Positions 32,734 through 44,460 of a stretch of DNA of 64,000 bases are shown piece after piece. The stretch's first letter is position 1; each line of letters starts with the position of its first letter. The translations under genes were made by a program, and so were the position numbers. The notes under the pieces are model-generated. The model was not told the origin of the DNA, ran no database searches, and saw only the letters and a list, made by a program, of their open reading frames with translations. Source of the DNA: Paractinoplanes lichenicola (GTDB taxonomy: Bacteria > Actinomycetota > Actinomycetes > Mycobacteriales > Micromonosporaceae); the NCBI RefSeq assembly GCF_016785085.1, contig NZ_JAENHO010000005.1:620001-684000 (forward strand). The letters run 5' to 3'.

Positions 32734-34527
32734 GTGCGTGCAGTGGAGGAAGTCGTCGAGGCCGAGGCCGAGTCCCGGTCCGAGACACCCGTGCCACGGC
32801 GCTCGCGGGCCGATCTCTGGTCCCTGCTGAACTACGCGGTGCTCGCCCTGCTGGTCACCGTCCAGCTCTGGCGCGACCCGAACGGGCGGGTGCTCGCCAG
32901 CAACGACGACGACCACGGCGTGTTCCTGTTCGTGCTGGCCCACGGCGAGCGGGTGCTGTTCCACGGCGACAACCCGTTCTTCAGCGACCGGCTCAACGTG
33001 CCCGACGGCGTCAACATGATGGCCAACACGTCGATCCTGGCCCTGAGCCTGCCGCTGGCCCCGGTCACGCACTGGTTCGGCCCCGGCTTCTCGGTGGCGC
33101 TGCTGATCACGCTGGGCCTCGCCGGCACGGCCGCCGCCTGGTATTGGGTGCTCTCGCGCCACCTCGTGCGCAGCCGCCTGGCCGCGTGGATCGGCGGCCT
33201 GTGGTGCGGGTTCGCGCCCACGATGATCTCCCACGCCAACGGCCACGTGAATTTCGTCAGCCAGTGGGTGCTGCCGTTCATCGTCTGGCAGGCGCTGCGG
33301 CTGCGCGAGCCGGGCCGGGCCTGGCGTGGCGGGGTGATCCTGGGCCTGCTGATCGTGCTGCAGGTCTTCATCAACGAGGAGAGCCTGCTGTTCACCGCGC
33401 TCGGTCTGGGCGTCTTCGTCATCGCGTACGCGGTGATGGCCCCGGCCCGCGCGCGGAGCGTGGCCCGGCCGATGGCCGCCGGCCTCGGGGTCGCGGCCCT
33501 GATCGCGCTGACCCTGCTGGCCTACCCGTTGTGGTATCAGTTCTTCGCCAAGGGCAACTACCACGGCCAGCCGTTCGCCCCCGACATGTATGCGACCGAC
33601 CTCGCGTCGATCGCCGGCTTCGCCCGCCAGTCGCTGGCCGGCAACGCCGAGCTGACCCGGCAGATGAGCGTCAGCGGCACGGAGGACAACATGTTCTTCG
33701 GGCCGATCGGCCTCGTGATGATCGCCGCCTCGGTGGTCGTGCTGTGGCGCTCGGTGGCCGCCCGCGCCGCCGCGATCTCCGCGCTCGTGCTGCTGATCAT
33801 GTCGATGGGCCCCGAGCTGGTCGTGTTCGGCTCGCGCACCGGCATCCCGCTGCCGTTCGGCCTGATCAGCCATGTGCCGATCATCGACCTGGTCAGTGTG
33901 ACGCGATTCGCCATGGTGCCCGCCACGATCGCCGGCGTGCTGCTCGCCCTGGCCACCGACCGGCGGCGCGAGTTCACCCCGCGCGGCCGCCGCCTGTGGC
34001 AGGTCGGCCTGGTGCTGGCCCTGGTGCCGCTGTTCCCCAAGCCGCTGCCGGTCGTCCAGGGCGACCCGCTGCCGCCGTTCCTGACCCAGGGCACCTGGAG
34101 GCAGTACGTGACCGACGACCGCACCCTGGTCACCGTGCCCCTGCCCGAGGTCACCACCGGGCGTACGGGCATGCGCTGGGCCGCGCTGTCACACCTGGAT
34201 TACCGCACCCCGCGCGGCTATTTCATGGGCCCGGTCAACCCGCCCGGCGACCACACCGGCTCCTGGAACGCCCCGCGCCGGTTCACCTCCGACCTGCTGT
34301 GGCGCGTCCGCGAGTTCGGCCAGCGCCCGCAGCTGAGCGAGAGTGACAAGGCCCGCATCACCGAAGACCTGATCTTCTGGCGGGCCGCCGTGGTGATCAT
34401 GGTGCCCGGCGGCCGTAACGAGGGCCCGCAGCTCGACACGCTGACCGCCGCCCTGGGCCGCCCGCAGCTGATCGGCGGAGTTCAGGTCTGGGACGTACGC
34501 TCTCTTCCGGTTCCCTCGTCCGAGTGA
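32734..34527 (+). CDS. Large integral membrane protein, GT-C glycosyltransferase-like
   Basis: 597 aa from a GTG at 32734. A 28-residue charged N-tail is followed by about eleven to twelve membrane segments and a C-terminal soluble region from about residue 450. The first extracytoplasmic loop holds an acidic cluster (SNDDDHGVF), in the position of the catalytic Asp of GT-C glycosyltransferases that use polyprenyl-phosphate sugars. NGHVNFVSQW and DLVSVTRFAMVPATI recur in actinobacterial homologues of this group, as I recall. The acceptor is unknown. It follows rsgA by 25 nt but is unrelated in function. Confidence 0.75.
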   Translation: MRAVEEVVEAEAESRSETPVPRRSRADLWSLLNYAVLALLVTVQLWRDPNGRVLASNDDDHGVFLFVLAHGERVLFHGDNPFFSDRLNVPDGVNMMANTSILALSLPLAPVTHWFGPGFSVALLITLGLAGTAAAWYWVLSRHLVRSRLAAWIGGLWCGFAPTMISHANGHVNFVSQWVLPFIVWQALRLREPGRAWRGGVILGLLIVLQVFINEESLLFTALGLGVFVIAYAVMAPARARSVARPMAAGLGVAALIALTLLAYPLWYQFFAKGNYHGQPFAPDMYATDLASIAGFARQSLAGNAELTRQMSVSGTEDNMFFGPIGLVMIAASVVVLWRSVAARAAAISALVLLIMSMGPELVVFGSRTGIPLPFGLISHVPIIDLVSVTRFAMVPATIAGVLLALATDRRREFTPRGRRLWQVGLVLALVPLFPKPLPVVQGDPLPPFLTQGTWRQYVTDDRTLVTVPLPEVTTGRTGMRWAALSHLDYRTPRGYFMGPVNPPGDHTGSWNAPRRFTSDLLWRVREFGQRPQLSESDKARITEDLIFWRAAVVIMVPGGRNEGPQLDTLTAALGRPQLIGGVQVWDVRSLPVPSSE

Positions 34528-34605
34528 GTTTGCCCTCGCCTGAACTGCGGGAATGTGCGCGATGTGCCAGGCGCTACACCTTCTTGGCGCCCGCGGCGGC
34601 AAAAC

Positions 34606-34628
34606 TTGTCGTACCCCATGGCTAGAGT
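34606..34628 (+). promoter_or_regulatory. PafBC/RecA-NDp-type DNA-damage promoter of uvrA
   Basis: TTGTCGTAC (34606-34614), eight bases, TAGAGT (34623-34628). Same spacing as the polA, uvrB and uvrC motifs. Unlike those, the GTG start is 46 nt further on and has its own Shine-Dalgarno (GGAGAGG, 34661-34667), so the mRNA has a leader of about 37 nt. Confidence 0.72.
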
Positions 34629-34673
34629 GGCCGCGGCTCTTCTGACTCAAACACTTGTACGGAGAGGCTGGCT

Positions 34674-37709
<3,036 letters not shown>

Positions 37710-37744
37710 CTCTTCAGCAACATCACAGGTGACACATAGCTACG

Positions 37745-37778
37745 ACGCCCGGTCGGGGACATAGCCTCGACCGGGCGT
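37745..37778 (+). terminator. Hairpin after uvrA
   Basis: ACGCCCGGTCG (37745-37755) and CGACCGGGCGT (37768-37778), a perfect 11-bp stem with a 12-nt loop, 36 nt after the uvrA stop, followed by TGCCGT. Likely terminator without a T-run. Confidence 0.65.
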
Positions 37779-37954
37779 TGCCGTCCGGGTTAACAGCGGG
37801 CGGCGGCGCCGGGCGAAAGCCCGCAAACCACGATCGACCGCCGCGGCAACGGCGGATAATTTCGCGGTGCGCCTGAACCCGGTGGGCCGCAGCAGCGTAT
37901 GTAGAGGCGACGCCGCGTGACCATTGGCGCGGACCAGGCACTGGAGGACACACG

Positions 37955-38491
37955 ATGACAGACGTGCAGATCAAGACCGACGCCGAGACCTCCGCTGAGG
38001 AGCCCGGTCGTCAGACGGCGTCGACGCGCCGCGCGGTCCTGCTCGGCGCGGGCGCGGCGGGCGCCACCGCTGTCCTCGCGGCGTGCGGCACGAGCTCGTC
38101 GACCAACAGCAACGGCACCGACTTCAGCAACAACCCCGGCCCGGCCGGCAGCGCGGCGGCCCCCGGCGGCGGCAGCGACAGCGGCTCGGGCAACAACGGC
38201 GGCTCCGGCGGCGCGACGCTGGCGGCCGTGGGTGACGTGCCCGAGGGCGGCGGCGTGATCCAGGGCGACTACGTGATCACCCAGCCCACGGCGGGCCAGT
38301 TCAAGGCGTTCAGCAAGGTCTGCACCCACGCCGGCTGCGACGTCAACAAGATCGACGGCGGGCAGATCTCGTGCCCCTGCCACAACAGCAAGTTCTCGAT
38401 CGAGACCGGCGAGCCGACCTCGGGCCCGGCCAACAAGGCCCTGCCCGAGACCAAGGTCAAGGTGGACGGCGACAACATCGTCGCCGCCTGA
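37955..38491 (+). CDS. Secreted Rieske [2Fe-2S] lipoprotein
   Basis: 178 aa. Twin-arginine-type signal (TASTRRAVLLGAGAAGATAV, Arg25-Arg26) ending in lipobox LAAC with Cys44, which suggests export already folded with its cluster and then lipid anchoring. A Gly/Ser/Asn-rich linker spans about residues 45-88. Rieske domain: CTHAGC and CPCHNSKF give cluster ligands Cys123, His125, Cys140, His143 and a disulfide pair Cys128/Cys142. ATG 37955 has GGAGGA 6 nt upstream. No redox partner is adjacent; electron-transfer function outside the membrane is inferred. Confidence 0.92.
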   Translation: MTDVQIKTDAETSAEEPGRQTASTRRAVLLGAGAAGATAVLAACGTSSSTNSNGTDFSNNPGPAGSAAAPGGGSDSGSGNNGGSGGATLAAVGDVPEGGGVIQGDYVITQPTAGQFKAFSKVCTHAGCDVNKIDGGQISCPCHNSKFSIETGEPTSGPANKALPETKVKVDGDNIVAA

Positions 38492-38529
38492 TCCGGGCTT
38501 TTTCCGGCCCTCTTGGTGACGCGACCGGG

Positions 38530-38569
38530 CCGGAGGTCCGAAGCCGTGGCGGCGGCGACGGACCTCCGG
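38530..38569 (+). terminator. Hairpin between the Rieske gene and uvrC
   Basis: CCGGAGGTCCG (38530-38540) and CGGACCTCCGG (38559-38569), a perfect 11-bp inverted repeat with an 18-nt loop, ending 10 nt before the uvrC promoter motif. Likely terminator of the Rieske transcript. Confidence 0.65.
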
Positions 38570-38579
38570 TCGGGTAATC

Positions 38580-38602
38580 ATGTCAGTCCCCCGCACTACT
38601 GT
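38580..38602 (+). promoter_or_regulatory. PafBC/RecA-NDp-type DNA-damage promoter of uvrC
   Basis: ATGTCAGTC (38580-38588), eight bases, TACTGT (38597-38602). It differs from the consensus only in the first T and at the ninth base. The -10 lies 7 nt before the GTG at 38610, so the mRNA should be leaderless. The ATG inside the motif (38580) is in frame and could be mistaken for the start codon. Confidence 0.68.
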
Positions 38603-38609
38603 TGAGCCT

Positions 38610-40892
38610 GTGCCAGACCCCTCTAGCTATCGCCCCGCACCCGGCACCATTCCGGAGGCTCCGGGCGTCTACCGCTTCCGCGACCAGGCCGGCCGCGTCA
38701 TCTACGTCGGCAAGGCGAAAAACCTGCGGAACAGGCTGAATTCCTACTTCGCCGACACGTGGTCGCTGCACGCGCGCACGCAGCAGATGGTCACCACGGC
38801 GGCCTGTGTGGACTGGGTGACCGTCGGCACCGAGGTCGAGGCGCTGCAGCTCGAGTTCTCCTGGATCAAGGAGTTCGACCCGCGGTTCAACGTGAAGTAT
38901 CGGGACGACAAGTCCTACCCGTTCCTCGCGGTGACGCTGAACGAGGAGTTCCCCCGGCTGCAGGTGATGCGCGGGGCCAAGCGCAAGGGCGTCCGCTATT
39001 TCGGGCCCTATTCGCACGCCTGGGCCATTCGCGAGACGCTCGACCTGCTGCTGCGCGTCTTCCCGGCCCGCACGTGCTCGGCCGGCGTCTTCAAGCGGTC
39101 CGGTCAGATCGGCCGGCCCTGCCTGCTGGGTTACATCGGCAAGTGCTCGGCCCCCTGCGTCGGCACGGTCACCGCCGAGCAGCATCGCGAGATCGTCGAC
39201 GACTTCTGCGACTTCATGGGCGGCAAGACCGACACGTTCGTCAAGCGGCTCGAGCGCGACATGATGGCCGCCTCCGAGGAGCTCGAGTTCGAGCGGGCGG
39301 CCCGGCTGCGTGACGACATCGCCGCCCTGCGCCGCGCGATGGAGAAGCAGACCGTCGTGCTCGGCGACGGCACCGACGCCGACGTGGTCGCCTTCGCCGA
39401 GGATCCGCTCGAGGCGGCCGTCATGGTCTTCCACGTGCGCGACGGGCGGGTCCGCGGTCAGCGCGGCTGGGTCGTCGAAAAGGTGGAGGACCTGACCACC
39501 GGCGACCTGGTCCACCACTTCTGCACGCAGATGTACGGCGAGTCCGAGGGCGAGAGCGACGTGCCGCGCGAGCTGCTCGTGCCGGCCCTGCCCGACGACG
39601 CCCCGGCCCTGGCCGACTGGCTCTCCGCGCGCCGCGGCACGAGCCGGGTCGCGCTGCGCGTGCCCCAGCGCGGCGACAAGCGCGCCCTGATGGAGACGGT
39701 GGCCCGCAACGCCGGCGAGTCCCTGCAGCGGCACAAGCTGCGCCGCGCGGGCGACCTGACCACCCGCAGCAAGGCCCTCGACGAGATCGCCGAGGCGCTC
39801 GGGCTCGATTCGGCGCCGCTGCGCATCGAGTGCTTCGACGTGTCCCAGATCCAGGGCACCGACGTGGTCGCCTCGATGGTCGTCTTCGAGGACGGCCTGG
39901 CCCGCAAGAGTGAATACCGCCGGTTCGCCGTGCGCGGCAACGCCGACGGCAGCGGCATGGACGACCTCTCGGCGATGAGCGAGGTGATGCGGCGGCGGTT
40001 CGCCCGCTTCCGCGCCCAGCCCGGCGCCGACGCCCCCCGCGACCAGCCCGAGTCCGACGCGGCCGACGACGCCGTCGAGATGCTGGGCACCGACACCGAC
40101 ACCGACACCGGGGCCGGCGCCGCGCTTGAAGCCGGGGCGGTGGCGGAGGGCACCGGCGACGAGGGCGGCCGGACCGGCGCCGCCTGGGCCGACGCTGCCG
40201 CCGGAGTTCCGGCCGGGGAGGACGAGCCGGGCGACGACAGCGCCGCCGACGAGGTCGCCACCAACAACCTGCCCGGCATCGACCCGCTCACCGGCCGCCC
40301 GCGCCGGTTCGCCTATCCGCCGCAACTGGTGGTCGTCGACGGCGGCCAGCCCCAGGTCAACGCGGTGGCCGCCGTGCTGTCCGACCTCGGCATCACCGAC
40401 GTCGCGCTGTGCGGCCTGGCCAAGCGGCTCGAGGAGGTGTGGCTCCCCGGCGACGACTTCCCGGTCATCCTGCCGCGCACGTCCGAGGCCCTCTATTTGC
40501 TGCAACGCGTCCGCGACGAGGCCCACCGGTTCGCGATCACGTTCCACCGGCAGCGGCGCTCGAAGCGGATGACGGCGTCGGCGCTCGACAACGTGCCCGG
40601 CCTGGGAGAGACCCGGCGCAAGGCGCTGCTGCGCCACTTCGGCTCGCTCAAGCGGTTGTCGGCGGCCACCCCTGAGGAGATCACCGAGGTGCCCGGCGTG
40701 GGGCGCCGCACGGCCGAGGCGTTGCTGGCCGCCCTCAACCCTGAGGGCGCCAAGACGGCCGGGCCGGCGGAAACAGCGGAGCCGGCGGAAGCGGCGGAGC
40801 CGGGTGCGGCTCCGGCTGGTGGCGCCGGGCGGACGAAGGCGGGCGCGAATCGTTCTCAGGGGCCACGCCCGGCCGCGGGCGCGCGGGGGTAG
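38610..40892 (+). CDS. uvrC: Excinuclease ABC subunit UvrC
   Basis: Dual-incision nuclease of nucleotide excision repair, 760 aa. The GTG at 38610 is chosen because the family start (MPDPSSYRPAPGTIPEAPGVYRFRD) follows and the longer frame from 38580 would include the promoter. GIY-YIG nuclease: APGVYRFRDQAGRVIYVGKAKNLR. Then CSAPCVG, the UVR helix pair (EELEFERAARLRDDIAALRRAME), RNase H-like nuclease (RIECFDVSQIQGTDVVASMVVF, VVDGGQPQVNA) and C-terminal HhH (LDNVPGLGETRRKALLRHF, ITEVPGVGRRTAEALL). About 95 acidic, Ala/Gly-rich residues (near 468-564) are inserted inside the RNase H-like domain, well above the usual spacing. The tail is Ala/Glu/Gly-rich. Confidence 0.97.
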   Translation: MPDPSSYRPAPGTIPEAPGVYRFRDQAGRVIYVGKAKNLRNRLNSYFADTWSLHARTQQMVTTAACVDWVTVGTEVEALQLEFSWIKEFDPRFNVKYRDDKSYPFLAVTLNEEFPRLQVMRGAKRKGVRYFGPYSHAWAIRETLDLLLRVFPARTCSAGVFKRSGQIGRPCLLGYIGKCSAPCVGTVTAEQHREIVDDFCDFMGGKTDTFVKRLERDMMAASEELEFERAARLRDDIAALRRAMEKQTVVLGDGTDADVVAFAEDPLEAAVMVFHVRDGRVRGQRGWVVEKVEDLTTGDLVHHFCTQMYGESEGESDVPRELLVPALPDDAPALADWLSARRGTSRVALRVPQRGDKRALMETVARNAGESLQRHKLRRAGDLTTRSKALDEIAEALGLDSAPLRIECFDVSQIQGTDVVASMVVFEDGLARKSEYRRFAVRGNADGSGMDDLSAMSEVMRRRFARFRAQPGADAPRDQPESDAADDAVEMLGTDTDTDTGAGAALEAGAVAEGTGDEGGRTGAAWADAAAGVPAGEDEPGDDSAADEVATNNLPGIDPLTGRPRRFAYPPQLVVVDGGQPQVNAVAAVLSDLGITDVALCGLAKRLEEVWLPGDDFPVILPRTSEALYLLQRVRDEAHRFAITFHRQRRSKRMTASALDNVPGLGETRRKALLRHFGSLKRLSAATPEEITEVPGVGRRTAEALLAALNPEGAKTAGPAETAEPAEAAEPGAAPAGGAGRTKAGANRSQGPRPAAGARG

Positions 40893-41096
40893 GCAGGGGG
40901 CTCGGTGGAGTGTGACTTCGGCCGGGCCGGGGGTGTGCGGGGAACCGGCGGCGGGGTGGCGTTGTTGGGATGACCCGGGCCGGGGACCACCGATCGGATG
41001 GACGACACTCGTCCGGAAGGATCGGGTTGATGGGTTCGGCCTAGGATGTTGTGTCCGCCAGGGGGCCGGGCGAAGCGACGCTGGGAGGCGTGTGCG

Positions 41097-42008
41097 TTGA
41101 CGGAGTCGATGCCGGAGTTCGTGTCCGACGCGACCGATCGTGACGAGGTGACCACCGATCTGGTGGTCGTGACCGGCGTTTCCGGCGGTGGGCGCAGCAC
41201 GGTCGCCCGCGCGCTGGAAAATGTCGGTTTCTATGTGGTCGACAACCTGCCGCAGGCGCTCATGCTCGACATGGCGCAGCTCGCTTTTCAGGCCGGTGGC
41301 GCCGCCCGGCGTACGGCCATGGTGCTCGACGTGCGCAGCCGGGCCTTCTCGACCGACCTGGCCGCCGCCATCCACGCGTTGCGGGAGCGCGGCTTCTCGC
41401 CCCGGGTCGTGTTCGTCGACGCCGAGGACGACGTGCTGATCCGCCGGTTCGAGTCGGTCCGCCGGTCGCATCCGCTGCAGGGCGACGGCCGGCTCTCCGA
41501 CGGCATCGCGGCCGAGCGCAAGCTGCTGGCCGAGGCCCGCGAGCAGGCCGATGTGATCATCGACACCAGCCACCTGAACGTGAACCAGCTCCGCCGCCGG
41601 ACTGAGGAGTTGTTCGGCGGCGAGGACGTGCGCCGGCTGCGCATAACCGTGCTCTCGTTCGGCTTCAAATACGGCCTGCCGCCCGACGCCGACTACGTGA
41701 TGGACGCCCGGTTCCTGCCCAACCCGTTCTGGGTGCCCGACCTGCGCGACCACACCGGCCTCGAGGAGGCGGTCAGCACGTACGTGCTCGATCAGGAGGG
41801 CGCGAGCGACTTCGTGAAGACGTACGCGAGCCTGATCGCGGCCACCGCCCCCGGCTTCGAGCGGGAGGGCAAGCGCTATCTGACCGTCGCGGTCGGCTGC
41901 ACCGGGGGCAAGCACCGCAGCGTCGCGATCTCCGAGGAGCTCACCGCCCAGCTGCGCGACATGCGCCTGGCCGCCCATTCCTCGCACCGCGATCTCGGGC
42001 GGGAGTGA
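41097..42008 (+). CDS. rapZ: RNase adapter protein RapZ
   Basis: P-loop nucleotide-binding protein, 303 aa. TTG at 41097 is chosen: GGGAGG (41083-41088) is 8 nt upstream and the family region begins soon after; ATG 41109 is an alternative. Walker A GVSGGGRST at residues 27-35, then GFYVVDNLP, Walker B-like RVVFVDAEDDVLIRRF, and the C-terminal conserved ITVLSFGFKYGLPPDADYVMDARFLPNPFW and VGCTGGKHRSVAI. In E. coli RapZ controls GlmS through sRNA; in actinobacteria the role is not settled. Forms the conserved rapZ-yvcK-whiA unit. Confidence 0.95.
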   Translation: MTESMPEFVSDATDRDEVTTDLVVVTGVSGGGRSTVARALENVGFYVVDNLPQALMLDMAQLAFQAGGAARRTAMVLDVRSRAFSTDLAAAIHALRERGFSPRVVFVDAEDDVLIRRFESVRRSHPLQGDGRLSDGIAAERKLLAEAREQADVIIDTSHLNVNQLRRRTEELFGGEDVRRLRITVLSFGFKYGLPPDADYVMDARFLPNPFWVPDLRDHTGLEEAVSTYVLDQEGASDFVKTYASLIAATAPGFEREGKRYLTVAVGCTGGKHRSVAISEELTAQLRDMRLAAHSSHRDLGRE

Positions 42009-42010
42009 CG

Positions 42011-42994
42011 ATGCCCGTACGGGTGGTGGCGTTCGGTGGCGGGCACGGGCTGAGCGCCTCGTTGCGTGCCCTGCGCAGCCGCGCCGCCGACGGCCTCGAG
42101 CTCGACATCACGGCCGTGGTGACCGTGGGCGACGACGGTGGCTCCAGCGGCCGCCTGCTGGCCGAACGCGACGCGCTGCTGCCCCCGGGTGACCTGCGGC
42201 AGGCCCTGGCCGCGCTGGCCGACGACCGGGAGATCACCCAGCGCACGGCCGAGCTGCTGCAGTATCGCTTCGCCGAGATCCCGGCCCCCGGCGTCGGCGG
42301 CCCCGACCCGCTGGTCGGCCACGCCGTCGGCAACCTGCTGCTGCTCGGCCTGATGGAGATGCTGGGCGACCCGGTGCAGGCGCTCGATCACGCGGCGGCC
42401 ATGGTCGGCGCGCGGGGCCGGGTGCTGCCGATGGCTCGGCACGCGATCGGCATCGAGGCCGACATGCGCGGCGCCGACCCGGAGCGGCCGGACGACGTCG
42501 TCACCGTGCGCGGTCAGCACGCCGTGGCGGTCGCCCACGGTCACGTCGAGGCGGTGCGGATCGACCCGGCCGACCCGCCGGTCTGCGCGCAGGCCGTGGC
42601 GGCGATCGACGAGGCGGACTGGCTGATCTTCGGGCCGGGCAGCTGGTTCACCAGCGTGCTGCCCCACCTGATGGTGCCCCAGCTGGCCGAGGCCATCATG
42701 AAGAGCCCGGCCCGGCGGCTGGTCACGCTCAACCTGGCCACCGAGAACGAGACGCTCGGCCTCTCGGTGGCCGACCACCTGGCCGCCCTGCACCTCTATC
42801 TGCCCGGTCTGCGGGTCGACGTGGTGCTGGCCGACGGCCGGTGGGTGGGCGAACCGGAGCCGGTGCGGCGGGCCGCGGAAGCTTTGGGGGCCCGTCTGGT
42901 GTTGGCACCCGTGGCCGTTGCGGACGGCCGCCCCAAGCATGATCCTGAGTCGTTGGGCGTCGCCCTGGTTCCCGTACTGGGCGCCGCTCGTTAA
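42011..42994 (+). CDS. yvcK: Gluconeogenesis factor YvcK/CofD-like (UPF0052)
   Basis: 327 aa. ATG 42011 has GGGAG (42001-42005) 5 nt upstream, better than GTG 42005, which overlaps the rapZ stop. The family signature is at the start: VVAFGGGHGLSASLRAL, then VVTVGDDGGSSGRL, LPPGDLRQALAAL, and later LIFGPGSWFTSVLPHLMVP, VTLNLATENETLGLS. Related to CofD, it binds UDP-sugars in Bacillus and mycobacteria (CuvA) and affects cell-wall precursor flow. Middle gene of rapZ-yvcK-whiA. Confidence 0.94.
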   Translation: MPVRVVAFGGGHGLSASLRALRSRAADGLELDITAVVTVGDDGGSSGRLLAERDALLPPGDLRQALAALADDREITQRTAELLQYRFAEIPAPGVGGPDPLVGHAVGNLLLLGLMEMLGDPVQALDHAAAMVGARGRVLPMARHAIGIEADMRGADPERPDDVVTVRGQHAVAVAHGHVEAVRIDPADPPVCAQAVAAIDEADWLIFGPGSWFTSVLPHLMVPQLAEAIMKSPARRLVTLNLATENETLGLSVADHLAALHLYLPGLRVDVVLADGRWVGEPEPVRRAAEALGARLVLAPVAVADGRPKHDPESLGVALVPVLGAAR

Positions 42995-43047
42995 GCACGC
43001 GTAATCGGTACAAAATGGTCAGATCCGGCGCATGAGGTGACATCACG

Positions 43048-44028
43048 ATGGCGATGACGGCAGCGGTCAAGGACGAGCTGAGCCGGGTCGACGTGCCCAA
43101 GCCGTGCTGCCGGCGGGCGGAGATGGCGGCGCTGCTGCGGTTCGCCGGCGGTCTGCACATCGTCTCGGGCCGGGTGGTGGTCGAGGCGGAGCTCGACACG
43201 GGCGCGGTGGCGCGGCGGCTGCGGCGCGAGATCGCCGACGTCTACGGCTACCCCAGCGAGGTGCACGTGCTGGCCTCCGGCGGCCTGCGCAAGGGCAGCC
43301 ACTACATCGTGCGCATCGTCAAGGACGGCGAGGCGCTGGCCCGCCAGACCGGCCTGCTCGACGTGCGCGGCCGGCCCGTGCGCGGGCTCCCGCCGCACGT
43401 GGTCTCGGCCAACGTGTGCTGCGCGGTGGCGGCTTGGCGGGGCGCGTTCATGGCGCACGGCTCCCTGACCGAGCCCGGCCGCTCGAGCGCGCTCGAGATC
43501 ACCTGCCCCGGCCCCGAGGCGGCCCTGGCCCTGCGGGGCGCGGCCCGGCGCATCGGCATCACCGCCAAGGAGCGCGAGGTGCGCGGCGTCGACCGGGTCG
43601 TGATCAAGGACGGCGACGCGATCGCCGCGCTGCTCACCCGGATCGGCGCCCACGCCAGCGTGCTGGCCTGGGAGGAGCGCCGGGTGCGGCGCGAGGTGCG
43701 GGCCACGGCCAACCGCCTGGCCAACTTCGACGACGCCAACCTGCGCCGCTCGGCCCGCGCCGCCGTGGCCGCGGCGGCCCGGGTCACCCGGGCCCTCGAG
43801 ATCCTGTCGGACGAGGCCCCCAACCACCTCACCTCGGCCGGTCAGCTGCGCCTGGAGCACCGGCAGGCCTCGCTGGAGGAGCTGGGCGCCCTGGCCGATC
43901 CGCCGCTGACGAAGGATGCGATCGCCGGCCGTATAAGGCGTCTGCTCGCCCTCGCCGACAAGCGCGCCCGCGACCTGGGCATCCCCGACACCGAGGCCGC
44001 GGTCACCCCGGAGATGATGGCCTGCTGA
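43048..44028 (+). CDS. whiA: Sporulation/cell-division regulator WhiA
   Basis: 326 aa. The N-terminal two-thirds is a LAGLIDADG homing-endonuclease fold that has lost nuclease residues (MTAAVKDELSRVDVPKPCCRRAEMAALLRFAGGL, VCCAVAAWRGAFMAHGSL). The C-terminal part is a helix-turn-helix (HRQASLEELGALADPPLTKDAIAGRIRRLLALAD). In Streptomyces WhiA works with WhiB to start sporulation septation. GAGGTGA before the ATG, and TACAAA/ACAAAAT near 43009 is a possible -10, so whiA may have its own promoter within the cluster. Ends in a hairpin region. Confidence 0.97.
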   Translation: MAMTAAVKDELSRVDVPKPCCRRAEMAALLRFAGGLHIVSGRVVVEAELDTGAVARRLRREIADVYGYPSEVHVLASGGLRKGSHYIVRIVKDGEALARQTGLLDVRGRPVRGLPPHVVSANVCCAVAAWRGAFMAHGSLTEPGRSSALEITCPGPEAALALRGAARRIGITAKEREVRGVDRVVIKDGDAIAALLTRIGAHASVLAWEERRVRREVRATANRLANFDDANLRRSARAAVAAAARVTRALEILSDEAPNHLTSAGQLRLEHRQASLEELGALADPPLTKDAIAGRIRRLLALADKRARDLGIPDTEAAVTPEMMAC

Positions 44029-44460
44029 GGGCCGGACGGCGGCCCGCCGGCGTTCGAGGGCGCGCCCCAGCCACCCACCGGGCCGGTAGCTGCGCTACGG
44101 CCCGGTGTGGCACCCAGCGTGGCGAAGAGCCCGGTGCGATCCCGTTGCTTTTGGTGACGGCCACGTCGCGTACGGGAAATGGGTTTTCAATCAGAAGAAG
44201 CGCAGGTTAACGGGGAGACACTGTCACGGTTGGGTTGCGACCCCTCGGAAAACTCGTGACGGCTCTCGGATAGGGTCTTACCGACGGCGACGGTGCCGGC
44301 AGCTCGGCCGACCGCGCTGGGCGCCGCCAGTCTTTTCGCGGCGCCTCCCTCAGCTCAGGCGCGGCGACCGGACGCCCTTCTGCCGGCCCTCGACATGGTC
44401 GGCAACGCAGACCCTCCGCCGGTCGCATAATCCGGCGGACCGAAACGAGGAGATCCACCT
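44029..44460 (+). promoter_or_regulatory. Terminator of whiA and structured leader of gap
   Basis: 432 nt without a gene. A hairpin at 44076-44107 ends whiA. TAGGGT (44271-44276) is the best -10 candidate for gap, with no good -35 at the usual distance, which would leave a leader of about 180 nt. That leader holds two further perfect inverted repeats: GGCGCCGC (44320-44327) with GCGGCGCC (44338-44345), and CCGCCGG (44416-44422) with CCGGCGG (44432-44438), the second directly before the Shine-Dalgarno GAGGAG (44447-44452). No known riboswitch class matched. Confidence 0.5.
44076..44107 (+). terminator. Hairpin after whiA
   Basis: CACCGGGCC-G-GTAGC (44076-44090), loop TGC, GCTACGGCCCGGTG (44094-44107): a 14-bp stem with one bulged G, 48 nt after the whiA stop. 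No T-run follows. Confidence 0.65.

Noticed and set aside
38583..41987. 1134-codon open frame on the minus strand across uvrC and rapZ
   Set aside because: Antisense shadow caused by high GC at third positions; composition is His/Arg/Val/Leu-rich without motifs, and both plus-strand genes are clearly real.
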